A DNA stretch of 64,000 bases. Source: Roseibaca calidilacus (lineage in GTDB: Bacteria; Pseudomonadota; Alphaproteobacteria; Rhodobacterales; Rhodobacteraceae). The stretch covers positions 2,127,501 to 2,191,500 of the forward strand of contig NZ_FBYC01000004.1 of NCBI RefSeq assembly GCF_001517585.1. Reading direction: 5' to 3'. Position numbers and translations under genes: made by a program. Of this stretch, positions 34,081-43,448 are shown piece after piece (positions within the stretch are counted from its first letter, which is position 1; each line of letters opens with the position of its first letter). The notes below the pieces were generated by a model that was given only the letters and a program-made list of their open reading frames with translations, did not search any database and was not told where the DNA came from.

Positions 34081-34737
34081 TCAGTCCGGCGGCGGCAGGC
34101 TGATCTGACGGGCACGGCATGCACGCTCCAGAACGTCGGTGCCGCAGCTGCGTGGGCGCAGATCTTCGGTCAGGCAAAGCCGCAACTCGCGCAAATCGCC
34201 GTCACGGCATGTGGTGATGACCATATCCGCCGAAAACTGCGGGTTCGCATCGCGGAACGCGGCTTCGACCGCATCGGGCGACAGACGGGTCGTGCGGGTA
34301 ATCCGGGTCAGCGTTTCGGGCCAGTCAAGCCCTTCGAACGCCGCACGCGTTTGCGCAAAATAAGCATCGGCGCTCAGCCCGCTGCACCGCCCATGCTTTT
34401 TCCACTGATGCCACGCCAACCCGTCATCGCCCATGATATCAGCCATGGCGCGGGTTTGGCTGCGGCTGGGGTCGCGGGCATCTGTGTCGCAATATTCCGG
34501 CCAGCCGCCCGCGGCATGTTGCGGCCAAAGACCATGCACCTGCCAGCCGGTGCCATCGTCGCATTGCGGCGCACCGCGCGCATCGCCTTCGGCATCGCAC
34601 CAACTGGGGGTCCAGCTTAGTGCCAGCAGGTAATAATCCCCCTGTTCGGACCCGTCGGCCTGCTGGTTCAGGATATAGATAACAACCATGGCCAGAAGCG
34701 CCAATCCGCTCAGACCCTTGCGCAGCAGCTTTTGCAT
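34081..34737 (-). CDS. RNase T2-family ribonuclease, secreted or membrane-anchored
   Basis: The 218-residue protein has an N-terminal hydrophobic segment (residues 6-24, LRKGLSGLALLAMVVIYIL), serving as a signal or anchor. Both T2 active-site blocks are intact: CAS1 VHGLWPQH and CAS2 WHQWKKHGRC, with the two catalytic histidines. Cysteines around these blocks fit disulphides, so it should act in the periplasm, degrading RNA to 2',3'-cyclic nucleotides. ATG at 34737 follows AAGGGGAAGGGCAA and is preferred to the upstream start at 34854. There is no functional link to nagA, which it converges on. Confidence 0.9.
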   Translation of the reverse strand: MQKLLRKGLSGLALLAMVVIYILNQQADGSEQGDYYLLALSWTPSWCDAEGDARGAPQCDDGTGWQVHGLWPQHAAGGWPEYCDTDARDPSRSQTRAMADIMGDDGLAWHQWKKHGRCSGLSADAYFAQTRAAFEGLDWPETLTRITRTTRLSPDAVEAAFRDANPQFSADMVITTCRDGDLRELRLCLTEDLRPRSCGTDVLERACRARQISLPPPD

Positions 34738-34889
34738 TTGCCCTTCCCCTTGCAGCCTTACTTGGCTATAACCCCACCATCCCCCGAAAACGAGGAGAGG
34801 CAGGGTCCCCTGCAGCCGGTTCCCGGCACGTGATAACCCATGCGCACGCGCCACGCGCGCTGCCGACAGCAGATACAGGAGCGCCGCTC

Positions 34890-35657
34890 ATGTCGAAACC
34901 ACTTATGGCCAAAGCCACTGCCGTGTGGCTGGTGGACAACACCACGCTCAGCTTCAAGCAGATCGCAGATTTCTGCGGCCTGCACGAATTGGAAGTGCAG
35001 GGCATTGCCGATGGCGATGTTGCGGGCGGCGTCAAGGGTTTCGACCCGGTGGCGAACAACCAGCTTGACCCGATCGAAATAGAACGCGCCGAGAAAGACC
35101 CGCGCTACGCACTGAAGCTGAAATACAACCCCGCCGCCGAAGGCGAGGAAAAGCGCCGCGGGCCGCGCTACACGCCGCTATCCAAACGGCAGGACCGCCC
35201 GGCTTCCATTTTGTGGCTGGTCAAGTTCCACCCGGAATTGGCCGATGCGCAGATTCGCCGCCTTGTCGGCACCACGAATTCCACGATTGCCGCAATCCGC
35301 GAGCGCACGCATTGGAACATTTCCAATTTGCAACCCATCGACCCGGTGGCGCTGGGCTTGTGCAAACAGTCGGAACTGGATGCAGAAGTGCGCAAAGCCG
35401 CTGACAAGGCCGCCAAAGAAGGCCGCGTCATGTCTGACGAAGAACGCCGCAAGCTGGTGTCCACCGAGCAATCGCTGGAGATGGATGCAGACCCGAAAAT
35501 GCGCGCCGGTATCGCAGGGCTAGAGAATTTCTCTGTCAGCGACATGAAAGCGGAAGAAGAAGAGCGGAAATCTTCGGCCGATTACTCGGATGCCGACAGC
35601 TTCTTCAACCTGCCTGATGACGACGAGGATGACGAAGACGACCGCATGTCGCGTTGA
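34890..35657 (+). CDS. trcR: DUF1013 protein, TrcR-type cell-cycle transcriptional regulator
   Basis: The 255-residue protein conserved across alphaproteobacteria begins MSKPLMAKATAVWLVDNTTL. It has a helix-turn-helix-like N-terminus ('LSFKQIADFCGLHELEVQGIADGD'), a second repeat-like segment ('QIRRLVGTTNSTIAAIRERTHWNISNLQPIDPVALGLC') and a very acidic tail (LPDDDEDDEDD). Members were described as TrcR cell-cycle regulators that interact with RNA polymerase. Start 34890 is chosen by family length and AGGAGCGCCGCTC upstream. It stands alone between RNase T2 and pheT. Confidence 0.85.
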   Translation: MSKPLMAKATAVWLVDNTTLSFKQIADFCGLHELEVQGIADGDVAGGVKGFDPVANNQLDPIEIERAEKDPRYALKLKYNPAAEGEEKRRGPRYTPLSKRQDRPASILWLVKFHPELADAQIRRLVGTTNSTIAAIRERTHWNISNLQPIDPVALGLCKQSELDAEVRKAADKAAKEGRVMSDEERRKLVSTEQSLEMDADPKMRAGIAGLENFSVSDMKAEEEERKSSADYSDADSFFNLPDDDEDDEDDRMSR

Positions 35658-35727
35658 GCGGCTTTTCCCCGCCGGCAAATCGCGCTAGGCGGGGGCGGAC
35701 ACAGACAAACAGGCCGGGAACAGACCC

Positions 35728-38148
35728 ATGAAATGCACCATGTCATGGTTGCACGACCATCTGGAGACATCCGCCTCGCTGAAAGAGGTGCTGGATGCCC
35801 TGACTGATCTGGGGCTGGAAGTGGAAGGCGTGACCGACCCGGCCGCAACGCTTGGCGCGTTCACCATTGCGCGGGTGATCGAAGCGGTGCAGCACCCCGA
35901 TGCCGACCGCCTGCGCCTGTGCCGGGTCGAAGCCTGGCCCAATGGCCCAGATGCCCCTTCGGAAGAGGTGCAGGTGGTCTGCGGCGCGCCCAATGCCCGC
36001 ACCGGGTTGGTGGGTGTGTTTGCGCCCGTGGGCACGCATGTGCCGGGCACGGGTGTGGACCTGAAACCGGGTGTCATTCGCGGCCAAGCCAGCAATGGTA
36101 TGCTGTGTTCGGAACGCGAGTTGGAACTGTCCGAAGACCATGACGGCATCATCGACCTGCCCGAAGATGCGCCGTTGGGCGCGCGCTATATCGACTATGC
36201 CGGGCTGAATGACCCGGTGATCGAGATTGCCATCACCCCCAACCGCCCCGACGCCTTGGGCGTGCGCGGCATTGCGCGCGATCTGGCGGCACGGGGGCTC
36301 GGTAAACTGAAACCTTTGACCGTGGACCCGGTGGCAGGCAGCTACCCCTGCCCGATCGGCGTGCAGATCGCACCCGAGCTGAAGGATAAGGGCTGCCCGC
36401 TCTTTGCCGGGCGCCTTGTGCGCGGTGTGAAAAATGGCCCCTCGCCCGATTGGCTGCAAAAGCGGCTGCGCGCGATTGGGCTGCGCCCGATTTCGGCACT
36501 GGTGGACATAACCAATTTCTTCACCTTCAACCTGAACCGCCCGCTGCATGTGTTCGACGCCACCAAGGTAAACGGCGGTTTGCGGATTCATCCGGCCTTG
36601 GGCGGCGAAGAATTTCTGGCGCTTGATGACAAGACTTACACGCTGGGCGCGGGCCAGATGGTCATTTCCGACGATCAGGGTGTTGAAAGCCTGGCCGGGA
36701 TCATGGGCGGCGCGGCCTCGGGCTGTTCCGACGACACGGTCGATGTGTTCATCGAATCCGCCTATTGGGACCCGATCACCATCGCCGCCACGGGCCGCGC
36801 GCTGAAAATCAACTCTGACGCACGGTACCGCTTCGAACGCGGTGTGGACCCGGCTTTCACGCTGGACGGGTTGGAACTGGCCACGCGCATGGTGATGGAC
36901 CTGTGCGGCGGCGCGCCGTCCGAGGTCGTCGTTGACGGGGCCATCCCCGACACCGCACGCAGCTATACGTTCGACGCAGGCCGCGTGGCGTCGCTTGTTG
37001 GCATGGACATTCCCGAAGCAGAGCAGCGCGCAACCTTGGAAGCTTTGGGCTTCACCTTGACCGGCGATCAGGCCAGCCCGCCAAGCTGGCGGCCAGACGT
37101 GTTGGGCGCGGCCGATCTGGTCGAGGAAATCGCCCGTGTCGCATCTTTGACCAAGCTGGAAGGCCAGCCCCTTCCGCGCCCGCAAGCAGGTGTGCCCCGC
37201 GCGATCCTGACGCCTCTGCAAACCCGCGAACGGGCAGCGCGGCGGATGCTGGCGGGCCTTGGCTACAACGAATGCGTGACCTACAGCTTCATCGACGCGG
37301 AAAGTGCCGCACTGTTCGGCGGCGGCTCTGATGCGACGCGGCTGCAAAACCCGATCAGTTCGGAAATGACGCATATGCGCCCCGACCTGCTGCCGGGGCT
37401 GTTGCAGGCCGCGGCGCGCAATCAGGCACGCGGCGCGATGGACATGGCTTTGTTCGAAGTTGGCCCAGCATTTTCCGGCGGCGAACCCGGTGAGCAAGCC
37501 GTGCAGGCCACGGCCATTCTGGTGGGGGCCAATGCAGGGCGCGACCCGTATGGCAGTCGCCGCGCGGTGGACCTGTATGACGCCAAGGCAGATGCCGAAG
37601 CGGTACTGTCCGCCATCGGCGCACCCGCAAAAATGCAGATTAACCGCAACTTGCCCGGCTGGTTCCATCCGGGGCGCGCGGGCGTATTGTCGCTTGGGCC
37701 GAAATTGCCACTGGCGATCTTTGGCGAAGTGCACCCGCGCATTATCCGCCATTACGGGCTGAAAGGGGCCGTTATGGCCTTGACCGTTCTGGTCGAAAAC
37801 CCGCCGCAGCCCAAGGCCCGCAAGACCGCCCGCGCGCCGCTGTCCGGCAATCGCCTGCAAGCGGTGGAACGCGATTTTGCCTTCGTGCTGGATGCAAGTG
37901 TCGAGGCTGCACAAGTCGTCAACGCCGCGATGGGGGCCGACAAGGCGCTGATCGCCGATGTGCAGGTGTTCGACGAATTCACCGGCGACAAGGCCGCAGC
38001 GCAACTGGGCGCGGGCCGCAAGTCGCTGGCCATTGCCGTGCGTCTGCAACCGGGCGACAAAACCCTGACCGATGAGGAGATTGACGCCGTTGGCGCCAAG
38101 ATCGTGGCCAAGGTCGCAAAAGCAACCGGCGGCAGCTTGCGCGGATAA
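35728..38148 (+). CDS. pheT: phenylalanine-tRNA ligase beta subunit
   Basis: The 806-residue protein has the full PheT layout. It starts with an EMAP-type tRNA-binding domain (about 40-150, 'FTIARVIEAVQHPDADRLRLCRVE' and 'VCGAPNARTGLVGVFAPVG'). B3/B4 and B5 domains follow, then a catalytic-core-like domain ('RMLAGLGYNECVTYSFID') and a C-terminal anticodon-binding ferredoxin-fold domain from about 705. It pairs with PheS to charge tRNA-Phe. pheS is not adjacent on the left, where DUF1013 lies, nor on the right, so the two subunits are not in one tight operon here. Confidence 0.96.
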   Translation: MKCTMSWLHDHLETSASLKEVLDALTDLGLEVEGVTDPAATLGAFTIARVIEAVQHPDADRLRLCRVEAWPNGPDAPSEEVQVVCGAPNARTGLVGVFAPVGTHVPGTGVDLKPGVIRGQASNGMLCSERELELSEDHDGIIDLPEDAPLGARYIDYAGLNDPVIEIAITPNRPDALGVRGIARDLAARGLGKLKPLTVDPVAGSYPCPIGVQIAPELKDKGCPLFAGRLVRGVKNGPSPDWLQKRLRAIGLRPISALVDITNFFTFNLNRPLHVFDATKVNGGLRIHPALGGEEFLALDDKTYTLGAGQMVISDDQGVESLAGIMGGAASGCSDDTVDVFIESAYWDPITIAATGRALKINSDARYRFERGVDPAFTLDGLELATRMVMDLCGGAPSEVVVDGAIPDTARSYTFDAGRVASLVGMDIPEAEQRATLEALGFTLTGDQASPPSWRPDVLGAADLVEEIARVASLTKLEGQPLPRPQAGVPRAILTPLQTRERAARRMLAGLGYNECVTYSFIDAESAALFGGGSDATRLQNPISSEMTHMRPDLLPGLLQAAARNQARGAMDMALFEVGPAFSGGEPGEQAVQATAILVGANAGRDPYGSRRAVDLYDAKADAEAVLSAIGAPAKMQINRNLPGWFHPGRAGVLSLGPKLPLAIFGEVHPRIIRHYGLKGAVMALTVLVENPPQPKARKTARAPLSGNRLQAVERDFAFVLDASVEAAQVVNAAMGADKALIADVQVFDEFTGDKAAAQLGAGRKSLAIAVRLQPGDKTLTDEEIDAVGAKIVAKVAKATGGSLRG

Positions 38149-38214
38149 CGACAAACACTCGACATATGCCGCAAGGCGCTTTAGCCCGGATTTGCAACCA
38201 AGCCGGAGCCGAAG

Positions 38215-38772
38215 ATGGTCGAAATTTCGTCAACCACCTTGCCAGAGGTCAAGCTTATCACCCCGCGCCGCTTTGGCGATACGCGGGGCTGGTTCAGCGA
38301 AAGCTGGAACAAGAACACCCTATCAGATGCCGGGTTAGACCTGCCGGAATTCGTGCAGGACAATCATTCCATGTCGGCGCAAATGGGCACGCTGCGGGGC
38401 TTGCATTTTCAAAGCCCACCCCATGCCCAAGGCAAGCTGGTGCGCTGCGCGCGCGGCGCGCTTCTGGATGTCGCGGTCGATGCGCGGCGCGGCTCACCCC
38501 GCTACGGGCAATGGATGGCAGAGGAACTGACAGAGGAAAACGGGCGTCAGCTATGGATTCCGCCCGGTTTTTTGCATGGCTTCGTCACGCTTTTGCCCAA
38601 TACCGAGATTAACTACAAATGCACGGATCATTACGCGCCTGAATGCGACGGATCGGTCTTGTGGAGCAGTCTGGGCATTGAATGGGGCGTCAATGCCCCC
38701 ATTCTGTCCGATAAGGACGCTGTCGCAACCCCGTTCGACGTATTCGAGACGCCTTTTCTATACGAAGGGTAG
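38215..38772 (+). CDS. rfbC: dTDP-4-dehydrorhamnose 3,5-epimerase
   Basis: The 185-residue cupin-fold epimerase has 'ITPRRFGDTRGWFSESWN', 'FVQDNHSMSAQMGTLRGLHFQSPPHAQGKLVRC' (catalytic His), DVAVDARRGSP and 'WIPPGFLHGFVTL'. It epimerises dTDP-4-keto-6-deoxyglucose at C3 and C5 in dTDP-L-rhamnose synthesis. It opens the rfbCBDA operon; rfbB follows after 9 bases. Surface polysaccharide is the probable use. Confidence 0.95.
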   Translation: MVEISSTTLPEVKLITPRRFGDTRGWFSESWNKNTLSDAGLDLPEFVQDNHSMSAQMGTLRGLHFQSPPHAQGKLVRCARGALLDVAVDARRGSPRYGQWMAEELTEENGRQLWIPPGFLHGFVTLLPNTEINYKCTDHYAPECDGSVLWSSLGIEWGVNAPILSDKDAVATPFDVFETPFLYEG

Positions 38773-38781
38773 TTTAGGGTT

Positions 38782-39825
38782 ATGAAGTTGTTGGTAACGG
38801 GTGGGGCAGGGTTCATCGGCTCTGCCGTGGTGCGGCTGGCCGTGGCGCGCGGGCATGAGGTCGTCAATCTGGATGCGCTGACCTATGCTGCCTGCCTTGA
38901 AAACGTGGCCCCGGTCGCGGATAGCCCGCTTTACACTTTTGAACAGGCCGATATCCGCGACCGCGCGGCGCTGGACCGAATCCTGTCGCAGCACCAGCCC
39001 GACGCGATCATGCATCTGGCTGCCGAAAGCCATGTCGACCGCTCCATCGACGGGCCGGGGACGTTTATTGAAACAAATATCACCGGCACATATCAGCTTT
39101 TGGAAGCCGCACGCGCCTATTGGCTGGCGCAGGGCCGCCCCGACAGTTTCCGCTTTCACCACATCAGCACGGATGAGGTGTTCGGATCGCTTGGCCCGGA
39201 AGGCCAATTCACCGAGGAAACGCCCTATGACCCGCGCAGCCCCTATTCGGCAAGCAAGGCGGCAAGCGACCATCTGGTGCAGGCGTGGCACCACACTTAC
39301 GGGTTGCCAGTGGTGCTGACGAATTGTTCCAACAATTACGGCCCCTACCATTTCCCCGAAAAGCTGATCCCGGTCATCATCCTGAACGCACTGGCAGGCA
39401 AGCCCTTGCCGATTTATGGCGACGGGTCGAACGTGCGCGACTGGCTGTTTGTCGAAGATCACGCCGATGCGCTTTTGTTGGTGGTGCAACAGGGCGCGGT
39501 TGGACGCAGCTACAACATTGGCGGCGAGAACGAGCGCAGCAATCTGGACCTTGTGCGCACGCTTTGCGGTATTCTGGACGATCTGCGCCCCAAGCCGCAG
39601 GGCAGCTATGCCGACCAGATCACCTTTGTGCCCGACCGCCCCGGCCATGACGCGCGCTATGCCATCGACCCCACGCGCATTCGCACCGAACTGGGCTGGC
39701 GGCCGTCGGTGACGGTGGAAGAAGGGCTGCGGCGCACAGTGGAATGGTATCTGGCGAACGAGGACTGGTGGCGTGCCTTGCAAAACCGCGCGGGCGTAGG
39801 CCAGCGGCTGGGGGTCAGGGCATGA
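38782..39825 (+). CDS. rfbB: dTDP-glucose 4,6-dehydratase
   Basis: The 347-residue extended-SDR enzyme has an NAD-binding [16 protein letters not shown], '[15 protein letters not shown]', the catalytic TDE region [13 protein letters not shown] and [11 protein letters not shown] (Tyr/Lys pair). It dehydrates dTDP-glucose in the second step of dTDP-rhamnose formation. It overlaps rfbD by 4 bases (ATGA). Confidence 0.96.
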   Translation: MKLLVTGGAGFIGSAVVRLAVARGHEVVNLDALTYAACLENVAPVADSPLYTFEQADIRDRAALDRILSQHQPDAIMHLAAESHVDRSIDGPGTFIETNITGTYQLLEAARAYWLAQGRPDSFRFHHISTDEVFGSLGPEGQFTEETPYDPRSPYSASKAASDHLVQAWHHTYGLPVVLTNCSNNYGPYHFPEKLIPVIILNALAGKPLPIYGDGSNVRDWLFVEDHADALLLVVQQGAVGRSYNIGGENERSNLDLVRTLCGILDDLRPKPQGSYADQITFVPDRPGHDARYAIDPTRIRTELGWRPSVTVEEGLRRTVEWYLANEDWWRALQNRAGVGQRLGVRA

Positions 39826-40670
39826 TCCTTGTCTTTGGCCAGACCGGGCAGGTTGCCACGGAACTTGCACGCCTTGCCCCCGATGCGCTTTGCGTGGGCC
39901 GCGACCGGGCCGATCTGGCCGATCCCGACACGTGCCACGACCTGATCCTTGACCTTGCGCCAAGCGGCATCATCAACGCCGCCGCTTACACGGTTGTCGA
40001 CCGGGCCGAGGAGGAAGAGGCGCTGGCCACCCGCATCAACGGCGCGGCCCCCACCGCCATGGCACTGGCGGCTGCAAGGCTGGCCGTGCCCTTCGTCCAT
40101 ATCTCGACCGACTATGTCTTTGACGGCGCGGGCGACCAGCCTTTCCCGCCGGACCACCCGACTGCGCCCCTTGGCGCCTATGGCCGGTCAAAGCTGGTGG
40201 GCGAGCAGGGTGTGACAGCGGCTGGCGGCACGACCGCGATCCTGCGCACTTCCTGGGTGTTCTCGGCGCATGGCGGCAATTTCGTGAAAACCATGCTGCG
40301 GCTGGGCGCGACGCGCGATACGCTGACCGTGGTGGCCGACCAGATCGGCGGGCCAACGCCCGCGCGCGACATCGCCCGCGCCTGCCTGACCATGCTGGAC
40401 GGATTGCGCGCCAGCCCAGAGCGCGCCGGGATATATCATTTCGCGGGCAGCCCCGACATAAGCTGGGCCGGTTTCGCGCGCGAGATCATGGCGCAGGCCG
40501 GGTTGCCCTGCGCGGTCAAGGACATTCCGACCATCGATTATCCGACCCCGGCGCGCCGTCCGCTGAATTCAAGAATGGATTGCACGACATTGGACCGCTT
40601 TGGCCTGACGCGCCCAAATTGGCGCGAGGGGCTGGCAGATGTCCTGACCGAATTAGGAGCAAGATCATGA
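39822..40670 (+). CDS. rfbD: dTDP-4-dehydrorhamnose reductase
   Basis: The 282-residue SDR-type reductase has a shortened N-terminal nucleotide-binding motif ([15 protein letters not shown]), '[19 protein letters not shown]', '[37 protein letters not shown]' and '[19 protein letters not shown]'. It performs the last reduction giving dTDP-L-rhamnose. The 4-base overlaps with rfbB and rfbA fix the start at 39822. Confidence 0.95.
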   Translation: MILVFGQTGQVATELARLAPDALCVGRDRADLADPDTCHDLILDLAPSGIINAAAYTVVDRAEEEEALATRINGAAPTAMALAAARLAVPFVHISTDYVFDGAGDQPFPPDHPTAPLGAYGRSKLVGEQGVTAAGGTTAILRTSWVFSAHGGNFVKTMLRLGATRDTLTVVADQIGGPTPARDIARACLTMLDGLRASPERAGIYHFAGSPDISWAGFAREIMAQAGLPCAVKDIPTIDYPTPARRPLNSRMDCTTLDRFGLTRPNWREGLADVLTELGARS

Positions 40671-41539
40671 CAGTGCGCAAAGGAATTATTCTGGCAGGCG
40701 GCACCGGGTCGCGGCTATGGCCCATCACGCAGGGCGTGTCGAAACAGCTTATGCCTGTCTATGACAAGCCGATGATCTATTATCCGCTGTCCGTGCTAAT
40801 GCTGGCAGGGATTCGAGAGATCGCGATGATTACCACCCCAGAGGACCAGGCGCAGTTCCAACGCCTGCTGGGCGATGGCAGCCAATGGGGTATCACGCTG
40901 GAGTGGGTCGTGCAGCCAAAGCCCGAAGGGCTGGCGCAAGCCTATATCCTGACAGAGCAGTTTCTGGCCGGAAGCCCGTCCGCGATGGTGCTGGGCGACA
41001 ACATCTTTTTCGGCCATGGGCTGCCCGAGCGCATGGCGCGCGCAGATGAGCGCGCTGGCGGCACCGTGTTTGGCTACCGGGTCAGCGACCCGGAACGCTA
41101 CGGGGTTGTCAGCTTTGCCCCCGACGGCACCGTGAAAGAGATTGTTGAGAAACCCAGCAATCCGCCCTCTAGCTACGCCGTGACGGGCCTGTATTTTCTG
41201 GACGAAACCGCGCCGGAACGGGCGCGCGCGGTGCAGCCTTCGGCCCGAGGCGAGCTGGAAATCGCGGACCTGCTGGAATCTTACCGTCATGACGGCGCCT
41301 TGAATGTCGAACTGATCGGGCGCGGCTATGCATGGTTGGATACCGGCACACATGCCAGCCTGCTGGATGCCGGGAATTTCGTGCGCACGCTTCAAGACCG
41401 TCAAGGCACGCAGGTCGGCTGCCCCGAAGAAATCGCGTTCGACCATGGTTGGCTGAGCGTTGAGGGGCTGAAAGCCCGTGCCGATCTTTATGCAAAGACG
41501 GGATATGGCGCTTATTTGCAGAGTTTGTTGCCAACATAG
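40667..41539 (+). CDS. rfbA: glucose-1-phosphate thymidylyltransferase
   Basis: The 290-residue nucleotidyltransferase has 'GIILAGGTGSRLWPITQGVSKQLMPVYDKPMIYYPLSVLM', 'VLGDNIFFGHGL' and a late WLDTGTHASLLDA. It makes dTDP-glucose from dTTP and glucose-1-phosphate, the entry step of the pathway. It is the last gene of rfbCBDA and ends 8 bases from the convergent LysR gene. Confidence 0.96.
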   Translation: MTVRKGIILAGGTGSRLWPITQGVSKQLMPVYDKPMIYYPLSVLMLAGIREIAMITTPEDQAQFQRLLGDGSQWGITLEWVVQPKPEGLAQAYILTEQFLAGSPSAMVLGDNIFFGHGLPERMARADERAGGTVFGYRVSDPERYGVVSFAPDGTVKEIVEKPSNPPSSYAVTGLYFLDETAPERARAVQPSARGELEIADLLESYRHDGALNVELIGRGYAWLDTGTHASLLDAGNFVRTLQDRQGTQVGCPEEIAFDHGWLSVEGLKARADLYAKTGYGAYLQSLLPT

Positions 41540-41547
41540 CGGCGCGA

Positions 41548-42453
41548 TCACCAATCGGGTTGGGCAAAATGCTCGATCAGAAAATCGAGGAATGCCCTAA
41601 GCCTTGGCTGCATATTGCGCCCCGGATGGTAGACCGCGTGAAAGGCCGCGTTGTCCGCCAATGCGAAATCTTCCAAAAGCGCGACCAGTTCGCCGCGCGC
41701 GATGGCGGGCTTGGCCAGATGCTCGGCGCAGCGCATGACACCCACACCGTCGCGGCACAGTTGGAACATGGCCATGCCAGCATTGCAGCGCATACGCCCC
41801 GCCGCCTCGAACAGGTAGGGGCCGCTTGGCGTGGTGAACTGCCATTGGTTCAGATGCGCACGCGCGCTGTCCCAGCACAGGCAGGGAACGCGCGACAGGT
41901 CTTGCGGATGTGCGGGCACCCCGTGCCGGGCCAAAAGCGAGGGCGCCGCCACCACGATACGCCGCAAGCCGCAAAGCCGTCGCGCCCGCAGGGACGAATC
42001 CGCCAGATGGCCCATCCGGATCGCAAGGTCGATGCGGTCCTCGATCAGGTTGACGCTGTCATCGGTCAGCACAAGGTCCACCGCCACTTTGGGGTGGCGC
42101 GTCAGGAACTGCGGCAAGATCGGGGTGATCCGGTCCAGCCCGAAGGCCAGAGGTGCAGAAACACGCAACAGCCCGGCGACCTGTTCGGCGCTGGTCTGAA
42201 GCGCGGCCTCGGCCTGTTCAACACCGTCTATGGCACGGCGGCACCCGTCCAGATACACCGCGCCTTCGGGCGTCAGCGTATGGCCGCGGGTACTGCGATG
42301 CAGCAGAACCACGCCCAGCCGTTCCTCTAGCCGCGCAATGGTCTGGCTGACAAAGGGCTGGCTTACCCCCAGCGCCTGCGCCGCCGCCGTAAAGCCGCCG
42401 CTTTCCGCAACCGCCGCAAAGACGCGCATGGCCAGCAACCTGTCATCTTTCAT
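41548..42453 (-). CDS. LysR-family transcriptional regulator
   Basis: The 301-residue protein has an N-terminal LysR winged helix ('LLAMRVFAAVAESGGFTAAAQALGVSQPFVSQTIARLEERLGVVLLHRSTRGHTLT') and a substrate-binding domain from about residue 90. It belongs to the CrgA-like subgroup by its 'RVSAPLAFG' and 'DSVNLIEDRIDLAIRMG' segments. It diverges from the class II aldolase gene (107-base gap) and is its likely regulator. The effector is unknown. Confidence 0.93.
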   Translation of the reverse strand: MKDDRLLAMRVFAAVAESGGFTAAAQALGVSQPFVSQTIARLEERLGVVLLHRSTRGHTLTPEGAVYLDGCRRAIDGVEQAEAALQTSAEQVAGLLRVSAPLAFGLDRITPILPQFLTRHPKVAVDLVLTDDSVNLIEDRIDLAIRMGHLADSSLRARRLCGLRRIVVAAPSLLARHGVPAHPQDLSRVPCLCWDSARAHLNQWQFTTPSGPYLFEAAGRMRCNAGMAMFQLCRDGVGVMRCAEHLAKPAIARGELVALLEDFALADNAAFHAVYHPGRNMQPRLRAFLDFLIEHFAQPDW

Positions 42454-42560
42454 CTGTGCCCCTTGGTGGCCGCGATAAGTGTCATTGCAAGTGTATCATT
42501 GACCGGCCCGCACGTCGCGCCCGATGCTGGAACACCTGCTCTTGCTTGAAAGGATGCACC

Positions 42561-43373
42561 ATGCTGGACCTTGGAAACCGGATTTCGATCTACCAACCGG
42601 AACAGGAAGGACTGATTTTTCCCGAATTGCCCGAATTCGCCAATGTCGAGGATGAACGCCGGCACCGCAAGGAACGGCTGGTGGCAAGCTGCCGCGCCTT
42701 TGCGCAGGCCGGGTTCGATTATGGCTTTGCAGGCCACCTGACGGTGCGCGACCCCGAGCATCCGGAACTCTATTGGACCAACCCGATGTGCGTGCATTTC
42801 GCCAAGGTGAAAATGTCGAACCTGATCTTGGTGGACCATGACGGCAATGTGGTCGAGGGCAAATATGCCGTGAACCGCGCAGGCTTCGTGCTGCATGCCA
42901 ATGTGCATGAAGAACACCCCGACATTATCGCGATGTGCCACGCGCATACCGTTTACGGCACCGCCTGGTGCGCCACGGGCCGCCCCATTGAACCCATCAC
43001 CCAAGACGCCTGCGCGTTTTTCGAGGATCATGTCATCATCGGGGACGAGGCCGGTGCCGTCGCGGTCGAAAACCACGCAGGCAGCAATGTGGCCAAGGCG
43101 TTCAAAGGCGTGAAAGCCGCCTTGCACCAGAATCACGGCTTGCTGACCGCCAGCCGCCACAGCATCGAATCCGCCGCGTTCTGGTTCATCGCGCTGGAAC
43201 GCTGCTGCCAGCAACAACTGGACATCGCAGCATCGGGCATTCAGCCGACCTACATTCCTGCCGACCGCGCACGCTATTCACGCGAACATGTGGGCAGCGA
43301 TTACATTGGATGGTTGCACTTCCAGACCATCTGGAACCAGTTGGTCGAAGATCAGCCAGACATGTTCGACTGA
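42561..43373 (+). CDS. class II aldolase/adducin-family protein
   Basis: The 270-residue protein has an N-terminal 'RKERLVASCRAFAQAGFDYGFAGHLTVRDPE', the metal-binding HAHT in 'IIAMCHAHTVYGTAWCATG' and a third His in 'KAALHQNHGLLTAS'. Such proteins are zinc-dependent sugar-phosphate aldolases or decarboxylases. No partner gene names the substrate here. Start 42561 (MLDLGNR) follows TTGAAAGGATGCACC. It is the last ordinary chromosomal gene before the island. Confidence 0.9.
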   Translation: MLDLGNRISIYQPEQEGLIFPELPEFANVEDERRHRKERLVASCRAFAQAGFDYGFAGHLTVRDPEHPELYWTNPMCVHFAKVKMSNLILVDHDGNVVEGKYAVNRAGFVLHANVHEEHPDIIAMCHAHTVYGTAWCATGRPIEPITQDACAFFEDHVIIGDEAGAVAVENHAGSNVAKAFKGVKAALHQNHGLLTASRHSIESAAFWFIALERCCQQQLDIAASGIQPTYIPADRARYSREHVGSDYIGWLHFQTIWNQLVEDQPDMFD

Positions 43374-43395
43374 CCGACTGCCGCTTCACAACACT

Positions 43396-43423
43396 GCGCC
43401 CCGTGCCATTGGCTGCGGGGCGT
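43396..43423 (+). terminator. GC-rich hairpin after the aldolase gene
   Basis: GCGCCCCG and CGGGGCGT flank a 12-base loop just after the aldolase stop, but no T-run follows. It is a possible terminator of the flanking chromosomal transcript. Confidence 0.4.
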
Positions 43424-43448
43424 CTGGATGCGCCCCGCTACCGTCTAG

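Noticed and set aside
35743-38154. 803-codon open frame on the minus strand
   Set aside because: It is the mirror of pheT in GC-rich codon usage; the plus strand encodes a full PheT with all domains.
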